The translations under genes were made by a program, and so were the position numbers. Below the pieces are notes generated by a model that ran no database searches, was not told the DNA's origin, and saw only the letters and a list, made by a program, of their open reading frames with translations. DNA of 54,045 bases from BOKV01 sp041739465 (GTDB lineage: Bacteria > Pseudomonadota > Alphaproteobacteria > Rhizobiales > Rhizobiaceae): positions 1 to 54,045 of the forward strand of contig JBGSNX010000043.1 of NCBI GenBank assembly GCA_041739465.1, in the 5' to 3' direction. How positions within the stretch are numbered: the first letter of the stretch is position 1; every line of letters starts with the position of its first letter. Below are positions 1 through 7,773 of the stretch, piece by piece.

Positions 1-1
1 T

Positions 2-172
2 GCCGCGTCGCTCAACGACGAGGGCGCGCCGGATGCCCGACGCGCTGCGATCGGCAGCTGGTCGGCGGCGGTTGGAGCGATGATCCTCGCACGCGCCGTG
101 TCTGACACGGCACTATCGGACGAGATTCTTGACCAGACTCGAGGCTGGATTTCGGCGGCCCTCAAGGACTGA
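2..172 (+). CDS. TetR/AcrR-type regulator, C-terminal fragment (5' end outside window)
   Basis: An open frame enters from the left edge and stops at TGA 170-172, giving 56 residues. The peptide is mostly helical and carries a stretch like VGAMILARAVSD followed by LSDEIL. That pattern is common at the C-terminus of TetR-family repressors, in the ligand/dimerisation domain. The DNA-binding half lies outside the window, so neither target nor ligand can be inferred. The frame is convergent with the tRNA-Ser gene. Confidence 0.6.
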   Translation, partial: AASLNDEGAPDARRAAIGSWSAAVGAMILARAVSDTALSDEILDQTRGWISAALKD

Positions 173-228
173 CCAACTGGCCCCTGCCAATTCGTATTCG
201 GTCATGAGGCCGGGAGTTTCTGGGTGAA

Positions 229-318
229 TGGCGGAGAGGGTGGGATTTGAACCCACGATACGCTTGCACGTATGCCGCATTTCGAGTGCGGTGCTTTCGA
301 CCACTCAGCCACCTCTCC
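229..318 (-). tRNA. tRNA-Ser (anticodon CGA)
   Basis: Read on the minus strand, this 90-nt stretch folds as a class II tRNA. It has a GGAGAGG/CCTCTCC acceptor stem, discriminator G and an encoded CCA end. The anticodon stem CCGCA/TGCGG holds the loop CTCGAAA, so the anticodon is CGA and it reads UCG serine codons. The variable arm is long, as in serine tRNAs, and the T-loop GTTCAAATC is canonical. It stands alone between the TetR fragment and rplU. Confidence 0.96.
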
Positions 319-358
319 GCAGGTCGGGCCCGGGAGCTTGCGCGCATCGGGCGCGCGA

Positions 359-387
359 TACATAACGACGTGACTTTACGCTCGCAA
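359..387 (-). promoter_or_regulatory. Candidate sigma-70 promoter of tRNA-Ser
   Basis: On the minus strand there is TTGCGA (387-382), a 17-nt spacer, then TATGTA (364-359). A start near 352 would give a leader of about 33 nt before the tRNA. Found by eye only. Confidence 0.45.
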
Positions 388-428
388 GCACTGAATTGGC
401 CAAAGGCAGGCTGTTTTGGTGCAAAGGC

Positions 429-458
429 TTGACGCAACGGGTCTGTTGGCTGTATTGC
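429..458 (+). promoter_or_regulatory. Candidate sigma-70 promoter of rplU-rpmA
   Basis: TTGACG (429-434) is followed by an 18-nt spacer and TATTGC (453-458). The -35 matches the alphaproteobacterial TTGAC core. The -10 is weak. Transcription would start near 465. Confidence 0.4.
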
Positions 459-643
459 CACCCCGTTCACGGCGCGGGTTTTCTCGCGCCTGTTGTGTTT
501 GCCGTGGTGCCACATTTGCAGCAATCCACATCAAAGCAATCCTGAACACCGGGAAAAACCCCGAAACAAGACTGATAAAAAGACGGATCGAGCAAGGGCT
601 TGTCCTTTGCCGGAATCCGGGCCGGACACTGAAAGGAAAAAAG

Positions 644-1423
644 ATGTTCGCAGTCATAAAGACTGGTGGCAAGCAGTATCGCGTTGCTGCCAATGACGAA
701 ATCAAGGTTGAATACCTCGCAGGCGAAGCTGGCGACATGCTGGAAATCGGCCATGTATTGATGGTTGGTGCAGACGCAGATGTTGCGATGGGCACGCCTT
801 TTTTTGAAGGCGCCATGGTCACCGCTGAAGTGGTTGAACAGGGCCGCAGCAAGAAGACGCTTTCGTTCAAGAAGCGCCGCCGCCAGAACTCCAAGCGCAT
901 CAAGGGTCACCGTCAGATGCTGACGACCCTGCGCATTGCCGAAATCCTGACCAATGGCGCCAAGCCATCGAAGAAGGCCAAGGCCGCTGCCAAGGATTCG
1001 GCTGCCCCGGCAGCTCTTGAGGCTGCAAGCGCTCCAATGCCGCTGATGGCAGAAGCACAGGCTGAACCTGCAAAGGCCAAGGCCAAGGCCGAGCCAAAAG
1101 CAAAGGCCGAACCAGCCGCTAAGGCGGAACCAAAGGCCAAGGCTGAGCCAAAAGCAAAAGCGAAAAAGGCTGAAATTGTTGACGACATCACGCTGATCGG
1201 CGGTGTTGGCCCGGCGCTCAAGAAGAAGCTTGATGCAGTCGGCATCACCTCCTTGAAGCAGATCGCCGAAATGGGCGCAGAGGAACTGGCAAAGCTCGAC
1301 GAAGAGTTGAAGCTGGGCGGGCGCTCCGATAGCGAGGAATGGTCCGAACAGGCGCGTGAATTGTTGGCCGGAAAGCCACCGCGCGCCAAGATCGACCAGG
1401 AAAAAGCCAAAGACACCAAGTAA
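644..1423 (+). CDS. rplU: 50S ribosomal protein bL21 with a long C-terminal extension
   Basis: Residues 1-104 are a normal bL21 (start MFAVIKTGGKQYRV; basic KKRRRQNSKRIKGHRQ near residues 76-91), a 23S rRNA-binding protein of the large subunit. The ATG at 644 follows GAAAGGAAAAAAG; the longer upstream frame from 416 is rejected. The protein is 259 residues, against about 100 in most bacteria. Residues 105-178 are alanine/lysine/proline/glutamate-rich with an AEPKAKAEP-type repeat. Residues about 182-228 (DDITLIGGVGPALKKKL, then GITSLKQIA) look like a helix-hairpin-helix nucleic-acid-binding fold. rpmA follows 42 nt later, presumably cotranscribed. The bL21 identity is secure; the role of the extension is unknown. 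Confidence 0.97.
   Translation: MFAVIKTGGKQYRVAANDEIKVEYLAGEAGDMLEIGHVLMVGADADVAMGTPFFEGAMVTAEVVEQGRSKKTLSFKKRRRQNSKRIKGHRQMLTTLRIAEILTNGAKPSKKAKAAAKDSAAPAALEAASAPMPLMAEAQAEPAKAKAKAEPKAKAEPAAKAEPKAKAEPKAKAKKAEIVDDITLIGGVGPALKKKLDAVGITSLKQIAEMGAEELAKLDEELKLGGRSDSEEWSEQARELLAGKPPRAKIDQEKAKDTK
1070..1168 (+). repeat. Low-complexity AEPKAKAEP-coding repeat within rplU
   Basis: Residues about 143-175 of bL21 are imperfect copies of an AEPKAKA unit, coded by variations of GCCAAGGCC and GAGCCAAAAGC. This is a flexible, strongly basic linker between the ribosomal domain and the helix-hairpin-helix region. Such repeats may vary in copy number between strains. Confidence 0.8.
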
Positions 1424-1465
1424 GCACTTCCCTGCGCAAAGCGCAGTCATTCAGGAGATATTGCA

Positions 1466-1732
1466 ATGGCACACAAAAAAGCTGGCGGTTCTTCGCGCAA
1501 CGGTCGCGATTCTGAATCAAAGCGCCTTGGCGTGAAGAAGTTTGGCGGCGAAGCCGTGATCGCCGGAAACATCATCCTGCGCCAGCGTGGCACCAAATGG
1601 CATCCAGGCGCCAATGTCGGCATTGGTCGCGATCACACCATCTTTGCCCTCACCGATGGCAAGGTTGCGTTCGCGCAGAAAGCAAACGGTCGCACCTATG
1701 TGAGCGTGATGCTTCCACAGGCTGCCAACTAA
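1466..1732 (+). CDS. rpmA: 50S ribosomal protein bL27
   Basis: The 88-residue protein begins MAHKKAGGSSRNGRDSESKR, the classical bL27 N-terminus whose basic tail reaches the peptidyl-transferase centre. The core has GNIILRQRGTKWHPG and VGIGRDHTIFAL. Length is normal. A ribosome-binding site (CAGGAGA) precedes the ATG. There is no N-terminal cleavage extension of the Firmicutes type. It follows rplU in the usual bacterial order and is followed by a terminator at 1810-1840. Confidence 0.98.
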   Translation: MAHKKAGGSSRNGRDSESKRLGVKKFGGEAVIAGNIILRQRGTKWHPGANVGIGRDHTIFALTDGKVAFAQKANGRTYVSVMLPQAAN

Positions 1733-1809
1733 ACCGGCAAAAACCCCGCCGGTGTCTTCAGACCCCGGCGAGGATTGACCTGGCCAGATTGTTGGAAAAT
1801 CCAGGAATC

Positions 1810-1840
1810 AAAGGGGGATGGGACATCATCTCCCTTTTTC
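1810..1840 (+). terminator. Rho-independent terminator of rplU-rpmA
   Basis: AAAGGGGGATG (1810-1820) pairs with CATCTCCCTTT (1827-1837) as an 11-bp stem with one G-U pair and a 6-nt loop, running into a T-rich tract. The hairpin contains the ATG at 1818. This argues that the next gene starts downstream, at 1854. Confidence 0.85.
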
Positions 1841-1853
1841 TTTGGTGAAATCC

Positions 1854-2447
1854 ATGACCATTCCTTCAACAGTATCAGAACCGACCTCCTTCAGGCTGAA
1901 TTGCCCGGTGATAAAGACCGCGCGGCTGCTCCTTCGCCCTCCGGTGGAAGGCGACGCTGGAGAAATGGCGCGCCTTGCCAACAACTACGCCGTCGCCAGC
2001 ATGCTCGGATCAATGCCGCATCCTTATTTCGCTGCCGATGCCCGCGAGTTCATTGCCAAAATCCACAGCGGCGAGAGCACAGGCTGTGTCTATGCAATCA
2101 CCAGCCAGTCGGACGGCAGGTTCATGGGCATTTGCGGCCTCCACGAAGACACCACGCGGTTCGAACTGCCATTCATCGGCTATTGGCTCGGCGAGCAATA
2201 TTGGGCCAGCGGTTTTGCAACCGAGGCCGCGCGCGCCATGGTGGACCTGTTCTTCAAGGTCACCGACCGTCCCATGCTGATGATTTCCTGCCGAACCAGC
2301 AATCCGCAGTCGCGCCGGGTCATTGAAAAATGCGGCGGCAAGTACTGGAAGGACGGCGAGCAGTTCAACAAGGCGCTTGGGCAAATGCATCACGTCAGCC
2401 ATTTCCGCGCCACGCGCGAAGATTGGCTGGCGGCAGTGGCGGACTGA
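1854..2447 (+). CDS. GNAT family N-acetyltransferase (RimJ/RimL-like)
   Basis: This 197-residue protein has the layout of the Acetyltransf_3/RimJ-L group: an N-terminal ETxRLxLR-like segment (KTARLLLRPP), GYWLGEQYWASGFATEA in the acetyl-CoA-binding region, then N-x-x-S-x-R-V-I-E-K-C-G. It should use acetyl-CoA to acetylate an amine, perhaps a protein N-terminus; the substrate cannot be read. An in-frame ATG at 1818 lies inside the terminator hairpin, so I chose ATG 1854, although its ribosome-binding site (GGTGA) is weak. Genes of this type commonly sit beside rpmA/obgE in related bacteria, from memory. Confidence 0.85.
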   Translation: MTIPSTVSEPTSFRLNCPVIKTARLLLRPPVEGDAGEMARLANNYAVASMLGSMPHPYFAADAREFIAKIHSGESTGCVYAITSQSDGRFMGICGLHEDTTRFELPFIGYWLGEQYWASGFATEAARAMVDLFFKVTDRPMLMISCRTSNPQSRRVIEKCGGKYWKDGEQFNKALGQMHHVSHFRATREDWLAAVAD

Positions 2448-2454
2448 ACGAGGC

Positions 2455-2898
2455 TTAACCGGGCTGTCCGCCGAGCAGGCGTCTTGGTCCCTTGCCAAGG
2501 CGGGCCAGGCGGTCGTCCGGGTTGCGTAACGGACACGCTTCGGTCGAAAGGCAGCCACAGCCGATGCAATCGGTCAGGCTTTCGCGCAGGCGCGCAAGGC
2601 CCGCAATCCGCCGGTCAAGATCGTCAGCCCAGGAAGTTGCCAGGCGCTCCCAATCGGCAGCCGAAAGCGGCCTGTCCTGCGGCAGGTCCGCCATCGCATC
2701 ACGTATCCCCGCCAGCGGTATTCCGAACTTCTGGGCAAACGAGATGATGCCAAGACGGCGCAAAACGCTCTGGTGATAGCGGCGTTGATTGCCGTCCGTT
2801 CTCAAACTGCGGATCAGCCCCTGCGCTTCATAGAAATGTAGCGTCGATACCGGCAGACCGGATCGCTGCGAAATTTTCCCCGGTGTGAGCCAATGCAT
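2455..2898 (-). CDS. soxR: Redox-sensitive transcriptional activator SoxR
   Basis: The 147-residue MerR-family protein starts MHWLTPGKISQRSGLPVSTL. It has the winged-helix recognition region HFYEAQGLI...GNQRRY at residues 21-41 and the SoxR [2Fe-2S] motif C-x2-C-x-C-x5-C at Cys111, 114, 116 and 122, followed by PLRNP. Known SoxR proteins sense redox-cycling compounds and oxidants through this cluster. The longer frame reaching 3084 would run through the operator and is rejected. In non-enteric bacteria SoxR usually controls efflux or redox genes directly. Here a near-consensus operator lies 13 bp upstream of its start, facing a small membrane-protein gene. Confidence 0.95.
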   Translation of the reverse strand: MHWLTPGKISQRSGLPVSTLHFYEAQGLIRSLRTDGNQRRYHQSVLRRLGIISFAQKFGIPLAGIRDAMADLPQDRPLSAADWERLATSWADDLDRRIAGLARLRESLTDCIGCGCLSTEACPLRNPDDRLARLGKGPRRLLGGQPG

Positions 2899-2908
2899 GT
2901 TTTTCCCC

Positions 2909-2939
2909 TTGACCTCAATATTACTTGAGGTTCTACACC
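2909..2939 (+). promoter_or_regulatory. SoxR-type operator/promoter between soxR and the membrane-protein gene
   Basis: CCTCAATATTACTTGAGG (2913-2930) is an inverted repeat with 7-bp arms ACCTCAA/TTGAGGT (2912-2918 and 2925-2931). Its arms equal the SoxR site known from the soxS promoter. TTGACC (2909-2914) overlaps the left arm and a weak TACACC (2934-2939) lies 19 nt downstream, the long spacer typical of MerR-family-activated promoters. It reads toward the gene at 2971 and probably also controls soxR. Confidence 0.85.
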
Positions 2940-2970
2940 CGGACCCGATTCCTCGCAAATGGAGAAAACC

Positions 2971-3366
2971 ATGGACTATCTCATGAAAGCACTGCTCTTT
3001 ACCCACATCGGCGCACTCGTGGTTGGAAGCGCGACAAACATCGCGATGCCTTTGGTGATGCGCCACGCTGGCGCCGCGTCTCATATCTCGGGTCCGATTG
3101 CCGCGCAGCTTGGCTTTAATGGAAAACTATCGGTCGTGCTGTTGCTGGTCACCGGCATCGCGATGCTTGCATTGCGATATGGCGGCGATGTTGCCGCGCT
3201 CGGCCCCTGGTTTGCCACCAAGCTGGTCTTTGTTGTGTTGTTCGCAGCAGCCGCGCTGGCAGCTGCGGCATTGCCTCGCGACCGGCTCAATCCCCATTTG
3301 CTGGGGATGAGCATCCGGATCGGGCTGGTAGGAGCGGTGGCCTGCTCGGTGCTGGTCTTCGGTTGA
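2971..3366 (+). CDS. Small integral membrane protein, predicted SoxR target
   Basis: The 131-residue protein is very hydrophobic, with about four membrane segments (near residues 5-30, 53-72, 80-102 and 112-131). It has no recognisable catalytic motif. An early H-I-G-A-L segment resembles small heme- or copper-related membrane proteins, but I cannot assign a family. The start at 2971 has GGAG six bases upstream; the ATG at 2959 lacks one. The SoxR operator lies 40 bp upstream on the same strand. That suggests induction by redox-active compounds; the function is otherwise unknown. Confidence 0.75.
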   Translation: MDYLMKALLFTHIGALVVGSATNIAMPLVMRHAGAASHISGPIAAQLGFNGKLSVVLLLVTGIAMLALRYGGDVAALGPWFATKLVFVVLFAAAALAAAALPRDRLNPHLLGMSIRIGLVGAVACSVLVFG

Positions 3367-3370
3367 TGGC

Positions 3371-4189
3371 TCAGCCGATCATCACCCAGACCGGGCAATG
3401 ATCGGAACCTTGCGCATCGGCGTCGACGCGCACCCCGGTGACGCGCTGCGCCAGGTCGCGATTCATGAAGCAATGGTCCAGCCGCTGTGAAGGCGCCCCA
3501 CCGCGCGGATCAAACCAGGTGTGGCCAACCGCGCTGGCGGTGACATCGGCAATTGCCCCGTCTTGGGTCATCGCTGCCATTTCCACCGATCCGGGCTCAA
3601 AATTGAAATCGCCCATCAAGGCAAAATCTTCCGGCAGCGGTGGTTCGGGATAGCCGAAATCCGCCAACCCGGAGATCGCACCGCCGGTCTGCACAAAGCT
3701 TGTGGCAATGCGCTTCAACTCGACGATCTGGCTGATGCGTTCATTGGGGTCGATATGGTCAAGGTGTACACTGTAGACGCGCAACGTCCCGGCAGGGGTT
3801 GAAACCATCGCCTCCAGCGCCCCGCGCTGCAGATTGAGCTTGTCGGACCGCAGGCTGCGCGGCAGCAGATGGTTGCGAACCGATTGCAGCGGGAACCGCG
3901 AGACAATCATGTTGCCGAACTGGAAACGGCTCTCGATCACCTCGCCATCCTTCATAATACTGCCAAGATCAATGTCTGCCGGATAATGACACGCGATGAA
4001 GCGGCCCTTGAAAGCGCGGCGAAGGTCCGCTTCCACATCAGCACGGTTGTTCCACGGCGATCCGCGGGACACTTCCTGGATCGCAATGATGTCGGCATCG
4101 GCCACGGCGGCGACGATCCGGTCAATATCGTATTTGCCGTCCATGCCCATGCCATACTGGATATTGTAGGTTGCAAGTGAGATCGCCAT
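3371..4189 (-). CDS. Endonuclease/exonuclease/phosphatase family protein
   Basis: The 272-residue protein starts with LATYNIQYG, has IQEV (metal-binding glutamate, residues about 37-40), VHLDH, GDFNFEP and the terminal SDHCPVW. These are the conserved blocks of the Mg-dependent EEP fold (exonuclease III, DNase I, sphingomyelinase-like). No signal peptide is evident, so it should act in the cytoplasm. The substrate could be a nucleic acid, a phosphoinositide-like lipid or another phosphodiester. It is convergent with the membrane-protein gene (4 nt apart) and divergent from obgE. Confidence 0.85.
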   Translation of the reverse strand: MAISLATYNIQYGMGMDGKYDIDRIVAAVADADIIAIQEVSRGSPWNNRADVEADLRRAFKGRFIACHYPADIDLGSIMKDGEVIESRFQFGNMIVSRFPLQSVRNHLLPRSLRSDKLNLQRGALEAMVSTPAGTLRVYSVHLDHIDPNERISQIVELKRIATSFVQTGGAISGLADFGYPEPPLPEDFALMGDFNFEPGSVEMAAMTQDGAIADVTASAVGHTWFDPRGGAPSQRLDHCFMNRDLAQRVTGVRVDADAQGSDHCPVWVMIG

Positions 4190-4270
4190 GGAGTTGGACT
4201 TTCTGCTATCGCGCTTTTCGACTGTTTCCTGTACGAGAAGCGTTTCGTAAAGACCGGAATTGTCAGTGTC

Positions 4271-5308
4271 ATGAAGTTTCTCGATGAAGCCAAGATTTTC
4301 GTTCGTTCAGGCAATGGTGGTGCCGGGGCGGTTTCGTTCAGGCGCGAAAAGTTCATCGAGTTCGGTGGCCCCGACGGTGGCAATGGCGGCCGCGGCGGCG
4401 ACGTCTGGGTGGAAGTCGTTCCCGGTCTCAACACGCTGATCGATTACCGCTACCAGCAGCATTTCAAGGCCAAGACCGGAATGCATGGCATGGGCCGCAA
4501 TCAGAACGGCGCCAAGGGTGCCGATGTTGTGCTCAAGGTTCCGGAAGGCACGCAGGTTTTTGAAGAGGACAGCGAGACATTGATCGCCGACCTCACCGAA
4601 GTCGGCCAGCGTTTCCTGCTGGCAAAGGGCGGCAATGGCGGCTTTGGCAATGCCTATTTCAAGGGTCCGGTAAACCAGGCCCCACGCCATGCCAATCCCG
4701 GCCTTGACGGCATTGAGCGGGAAGTCTGGTTGCGGCTCAAGCTGATTGCCGATGCTGGCGTTGTCGGATTGCCAAACGCGGGCAAGTCCACATTTCTGGC
4801 GAGTGTAACCGCGGCCAAGCCGAAGATTGCCGACTACCCGTTTACGACGCTTCATCCCAATCTGGGAGTTGCAGCGGTTGATGGCCGCGAATTCGTCATC
4901 GCCGACATTCCCGGCCTCATAGAAGGCGCGCATGAGGGTGTGGGCATCGGCGACCGGTTTTTGGGCCATGTCGAGCGAACCCGCGTGCTTTTGCATCTGG
5001 TTTCGGCAACCGAGGAAGACGTTGCCGAAGCCTATCTGATCGTGCGCGGCGAACTTGAGGCCTATGGAGCCGGACTTGAAGAGAAGAACGAGATCGTCGC
5101 GCTTTCAAAAATCGACACCCTGACGCCGGCGGAAATGAAGAAGAAGCTGCGCCAGCTTGGAAAGGCAGCAGGCAAGCCGCCAATGGCAATTTCCTCGGTC
5201 AGTCGCGAAGGCATCGAGGCAATTTTGCGCACATTGCTTTCAACCATTGACGGGCAAAAACAACTGGAAACCCCGGAGGAACCCGACACCCGCTGGAGAC
5301 CGCTTTGA
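4271..5308 (+). CDS. obgE: GTPase ObgE/CgtA, 50S subunit assembly factor
   Basis: The 345-residue protein has a glycine-rich Obg domain at residues 1-158 (start MKFLDEAKIFVRSGNGGAG), then a GTPase domain. The GTPase domain carries G1 GLPNAGKSTF, G3 DIPGLIEGA and the G4-type ALSKID. It lacks a long C-terminal OCT extension, as in many alphaproteobacteria. Obg proteins bind the large subunit late in assembly and link growth to ppGpp. The stop overlaps the TTG start of proB by four bases (TTGA), so translation is probably coupled. Confidence 0.97.
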   Translation: MKFLDEAKIFVRSGNGGAGAVSFRREKFIEFGGPDGGNGGRGGDVWVEVVPGLNTLIDYRYQQHFKAKTGMHGMGRNQNGAKGADVVLKVPEGTQVFEEDSETLIADLTEVGQRFLLAKGGNGGFGNAYFKGPVNQAPRHANPGLDGIEREVWLRLKLIADAGVVGLPNAGKSTFLASVTAAKPKIADYPFTTLHPNLGVAAVDGREFVIADIPGLIEGAHEGVGIGDRFLGHVERTRVLLHLVSATEEDVAEAYLIVRGELEAYGAGLEEKNEIVALSKIDTLTPAEMKKKLRQLGKAAGKPPMAISSVSREGIEAILRTLLSTIDGQKQLETPEEPDTRWRPL

Positions 5309-6456
5309 CCCGGCTTGCCAAATACAACCGCATCGTCATCAAGATCGGTTCGGCATTGCTGGTCGACCGCAGCACCGGCTTGCGCACCCAATGGCTGGCA
5401 TCGGTGGCCAGCGACATTGCAAAACTTCGCGGCAATGGCAAGGAAGTGTTGGTAGTCACGTCCGGAGCCATCGCGCTTGGCCGCAGCCTACTGTCGTTGC
5501 CCAACGGCGCGCTCAAACTTGAAGAAAGCCAGGCCGCCGCAGCGTGCGGCCAGATTTCCCTTGCACGGCAATGGGCGCAGGCACTGGGTGAGCACGGCAT
5601 CACTGCCGGACAGATATTGCTGACGCTTGGCGACACCGAGGAGCGCCGCCGTTATCTCAACGCCCGGGCAACGCTGGAGACATTGCTGCGTCTTGGTGCC
5701 GTGCCCGTCATCAACGAGAACGACACCATTGCCACCAGTGAAATCCGCTACGGCGACAATGACAGGCTTGCCGCGCGCGTGGCGACCATGGCCAGCGCGG
5801 ATTTGCTGATCCTCCTTTCAGATATCGACGGGCTGTACACGGCGCCGCCGCAGAACAATCCCGATGCCCGCTTTGTAGAGCATGTGGAAGCAATCACCCC
5901 GCAGATCGAGGCAATGGCGGGAGCTGCCGGCACCGAATTGTCGCGTGGCGGAATGGTGACCAAGATCGAAGCAGGGCGCATCGCCACCGCAGGCGGAACG
6001 GCAATGGTCATCACCACAGGCAAGCGCTTGAACCCGATCGACGCCTTGGCACAGGGGTGCAAGGCGACATGGTTTGCCCCCAACGGAAACCCGGTGACCG
6101 CGCGCAAGAAATGGATTTCCGGCCAGTTGACCGCCAGTGCATTCATCACCGTTGACGAGGGCGCGCAAGGCGCTTTGCTCAATGGCAAGAGCCTGCTGCC
6201 CGCTGGCGTAACCAGCGTCGAGGGCCGCTTTTCGCGTGGCGACGTGGTCATCGTGCGCAGCCTGCAGGGGCAGGAAATTGCACGTGGCATCATTGCCTAC
6301 GACCACGAAGACGCCGTTCGCATTTGCGGTTGCAATTCAACCAGTATTGCCGGGATACTGGGTTATGCCGGTCGCAGCGAGATGATCCACCGCGACGATC
6401 TTGTGATCAGCGCATCGGCAGAGACTGCAAGAAAGGTGGCAAAAGCCAATGGGTAA
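5305..6456 (+). CDS. proB: Glutamate 5-kinase (proline biosynthesis, step 1)
   Basis: The 383-residue protein has an amino-acid-kinase domain (VIKIGSALLV, VTSGAIALG, NENDTI, YGDNDRLAA, LSDIDGLY, GGMVTKIEA), followed by a C-terminal PUA domain from about residue 280. It phosphorylates glutamate with ATP and is normally feedback-inhibited by proline. The start is TTG at 5305, preceded by GGAG at 5294-5297 and overlapping the obgE stop; no better ATG exists before the conserved IKIGSALL block. proA overlaps its 3' end by 8 nt. Confidence 0.97.
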   Translation: MTRLAKYNRIVIKIGSALLVDRSTGLRTQWLASVASDIAKLRGNGKEVLVVTSGAIALGRSLLSLPNGALKLEESQAAAACGQISLARQWAQALGEHGITAGQILLTLGDTEERRRYLNARATLETLLRLGAVPVINENDTIATSEIRYGDNDRLAARVATMASADLLILLSDIDGLYTAPPQNNPDARFVEHVEAITPQIEAMAGAAGTELSRGGMVTKIEAGRIATAGGTAMVITTGKRLNPIDALAQGCKATWFAPNGNPVTARKKWISGQLTASAFITVDEGAQGALLNGKSLLPAGVTSVEGRFSRGDVVIVRSLQGQEIARGIIAYDHEDAVRICGCNSTSIAGILGYAGRSEMIHRDDLVISASAETARKVAKANG

Positions 6457-7735
6457 TCCTGCGCGCGTAATGGAGACTTCGGACATTGCCGGGCTGATGG
6501 CTGGCATGGGCAAAAAGGCTCGCGCCGCCGCAGACATTCTGGCAACTGCCGGAGCCGAACGAAAGCATGCCGCACTCATCGGCGCCGCAGCTGCAATGGA
6601 TCGCATACGCGAAATCATCCTGCGCGAAAACGCAATCGACGTTGCGACTGCGGAAGTTGCAGGGCTTTCATCAGCCATGATTGACCGCCTGTCGCTGGAC
6701 ACCGCGCGCATCCGTGCAATGTCGGATGGCTTGCGGGCCATCGCTGAGCTCAAGGATCCGGTTGGCGAAGTCATTTCGCAGTGGACGCGACCCAACGGCC
6801 TTCACATCGAGCGGGTTCGCACGCCTTTGGGAGTAATCGGGGTCATCTTCGAAAGCCGGCCGAATGTGACGGCAGATGCCGGCGCGCTTTGTCTCAAGGC
6901 GGGCAATGCTGTCATTTTGCGTGGAGGCTCTGATTCAACCCATTCTTCGCGCGCCATTCACGCCTGTCTGACCGAGGGCCTCGTTTCGGCGGGCTTGCCC
7001 GCGGACGCCATCCAATTGGTGCCGGTTTCCGACCGCGCGGCAGTTGGTGAAATGCTCGCGGGACTGGGCGGCAATATTGACGTTATCGTCCCTCGCGGAG
7101 GCAGGAGCCTCGTTGAGCGCGTCCAGAAAGATGCAAGGGTTCCCGTGTTTGCGCATCTTGAGGGCATCTGCCACGTCTATGTGGACAAGGACGCCGACCC
7201 GCAGATGGCGCGGGAAATTGTTCTCAATTCGAAAATGCGGCGCACAGGCATTTGCGGAGCAGCAGAATGCTTGCTGATCGACTGGCAATTTTACACAAAA
7301 CACGGCGCCCCGATGATTTCCGACCTGCTTGCAGCAGGTTGTGAAGTGCGCGCGGAAGGGGAGCTTGCAAAGATCGCCGGTACGCGCCGGGCTGGACCTG
7401 AAGATTTCGGCCATGAGTTTCTCGACAAGATCATTGCCACAAAACTGGTGACGGGGATTGGCGAAGCCATAGACCACATCAAGCAATATTCCTCGCACCA
7501 TACCGAAGCGGTGGTGACGCAAGATCCTGCAGTCGCCGAAAGGTTTTTCAACGAGATCGATTCGGCAATTCTGCTGCACAATGCATCAACCCAGTTTGCC
7601 GATGGCGGCGAGTTCGGCATGGGTGCCGAAATCGGCATTGCAACGGGAAAGATGCATGCTCGCGGTCCCGTGGGTGTGGAACAACTTACTTCTTTCAAAT
7701 ACCGTGTCCGCGGCTCCGGCCAGACTCGTCCTTGA
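6449..7735 (+). CDS. proA: Gamma-glutamyl phosphate reductase (proline biosynthesis, step 2)
   Basis: The 428-residue protein belongs to the aldehyde-dehydrogenase superfamily. It has PLGVIGVIFESRPNVT, the nucleotide-binding LKAGNAVILRGG, VPRGG, and the catalytic cysteine in RTGICGAAECLL. It reduces gamma-glutamyl phosphate with NADPH to glutamate semialdehyde, which cyclises spontaneously. Length is typical. It overlaps proB by 8 nt, forming a coupled proBA pair, and nadD follows. Confidence 0.97.
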   Translation: MGNPARVMETSDIAGLMAGMGKKARAAADILATAGAERKHAALIGAAAAMDRIREIILRENAIDVATAEVAGLSSAMIDRLSLDTARIRAMSDGLRAIAELKDPVGEVISQWTRPNGLHIERVRTPLGVIGVIFESRPNVTADAGALCLKAGNAVILRGGSDSTHSSRAIHACLTEGLVSAGLPADAIQLVPVSDRAAVGEMLAGLGGNIDVIVPRGGRSLVERVQKDARVPVFAHLEGICHVYVDKDADPQMAREIVLNSKMRRTGICGAAECLLIDWQFYTKHGAPMISDLLAAGCEVRAEGELAKIAGTRRAGPEDFGHEFLDKIIATKLVTGIGEAIDHIKQYSSHHTEAVVTQDPAVAERFFNEIDSAILLHNASTQFADGGEFGMGAEIGIATGKMHARGPVGVEQLTSFKYRVRGSGQTRP

Positions 7736-7773
7736 AACATGAACTTCAAGCCGCGGCTTGGCGGAACCCGTCG

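Larger units (their letters stand above)
319..643. other. Gene-free stretch between tRNA-Ser and rplU
   Basis: These 325 bases hold no convincing gene; short frames here lack ribosome-binding sites. The stretch carries the divergent promoters for the tRNA and for rplU, plus a long rplU leader of about 180 nt. I saw no obvious riboswitch in the leader. The rplU ribosome-binding site (GAAAGGAAAAAAG) is at its right end. Confidence 0.6.

Noticed and set aside
1070..1168. Regularly repeated GCC/AAG units that could look like a short repeat array
   Set aside because: The units code in frame for an AEPKA-type linker, are imperfect and lack spacers, so this is not a CRISPR array.
467..1450. Long minus-strand frame of 327 residues antisense to rplU
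   Set aside because: It is cysteine- and leucine-rich with no known motif and lies wholly over the conserved rplU; a composition effect of the GCC/AAG repeats.
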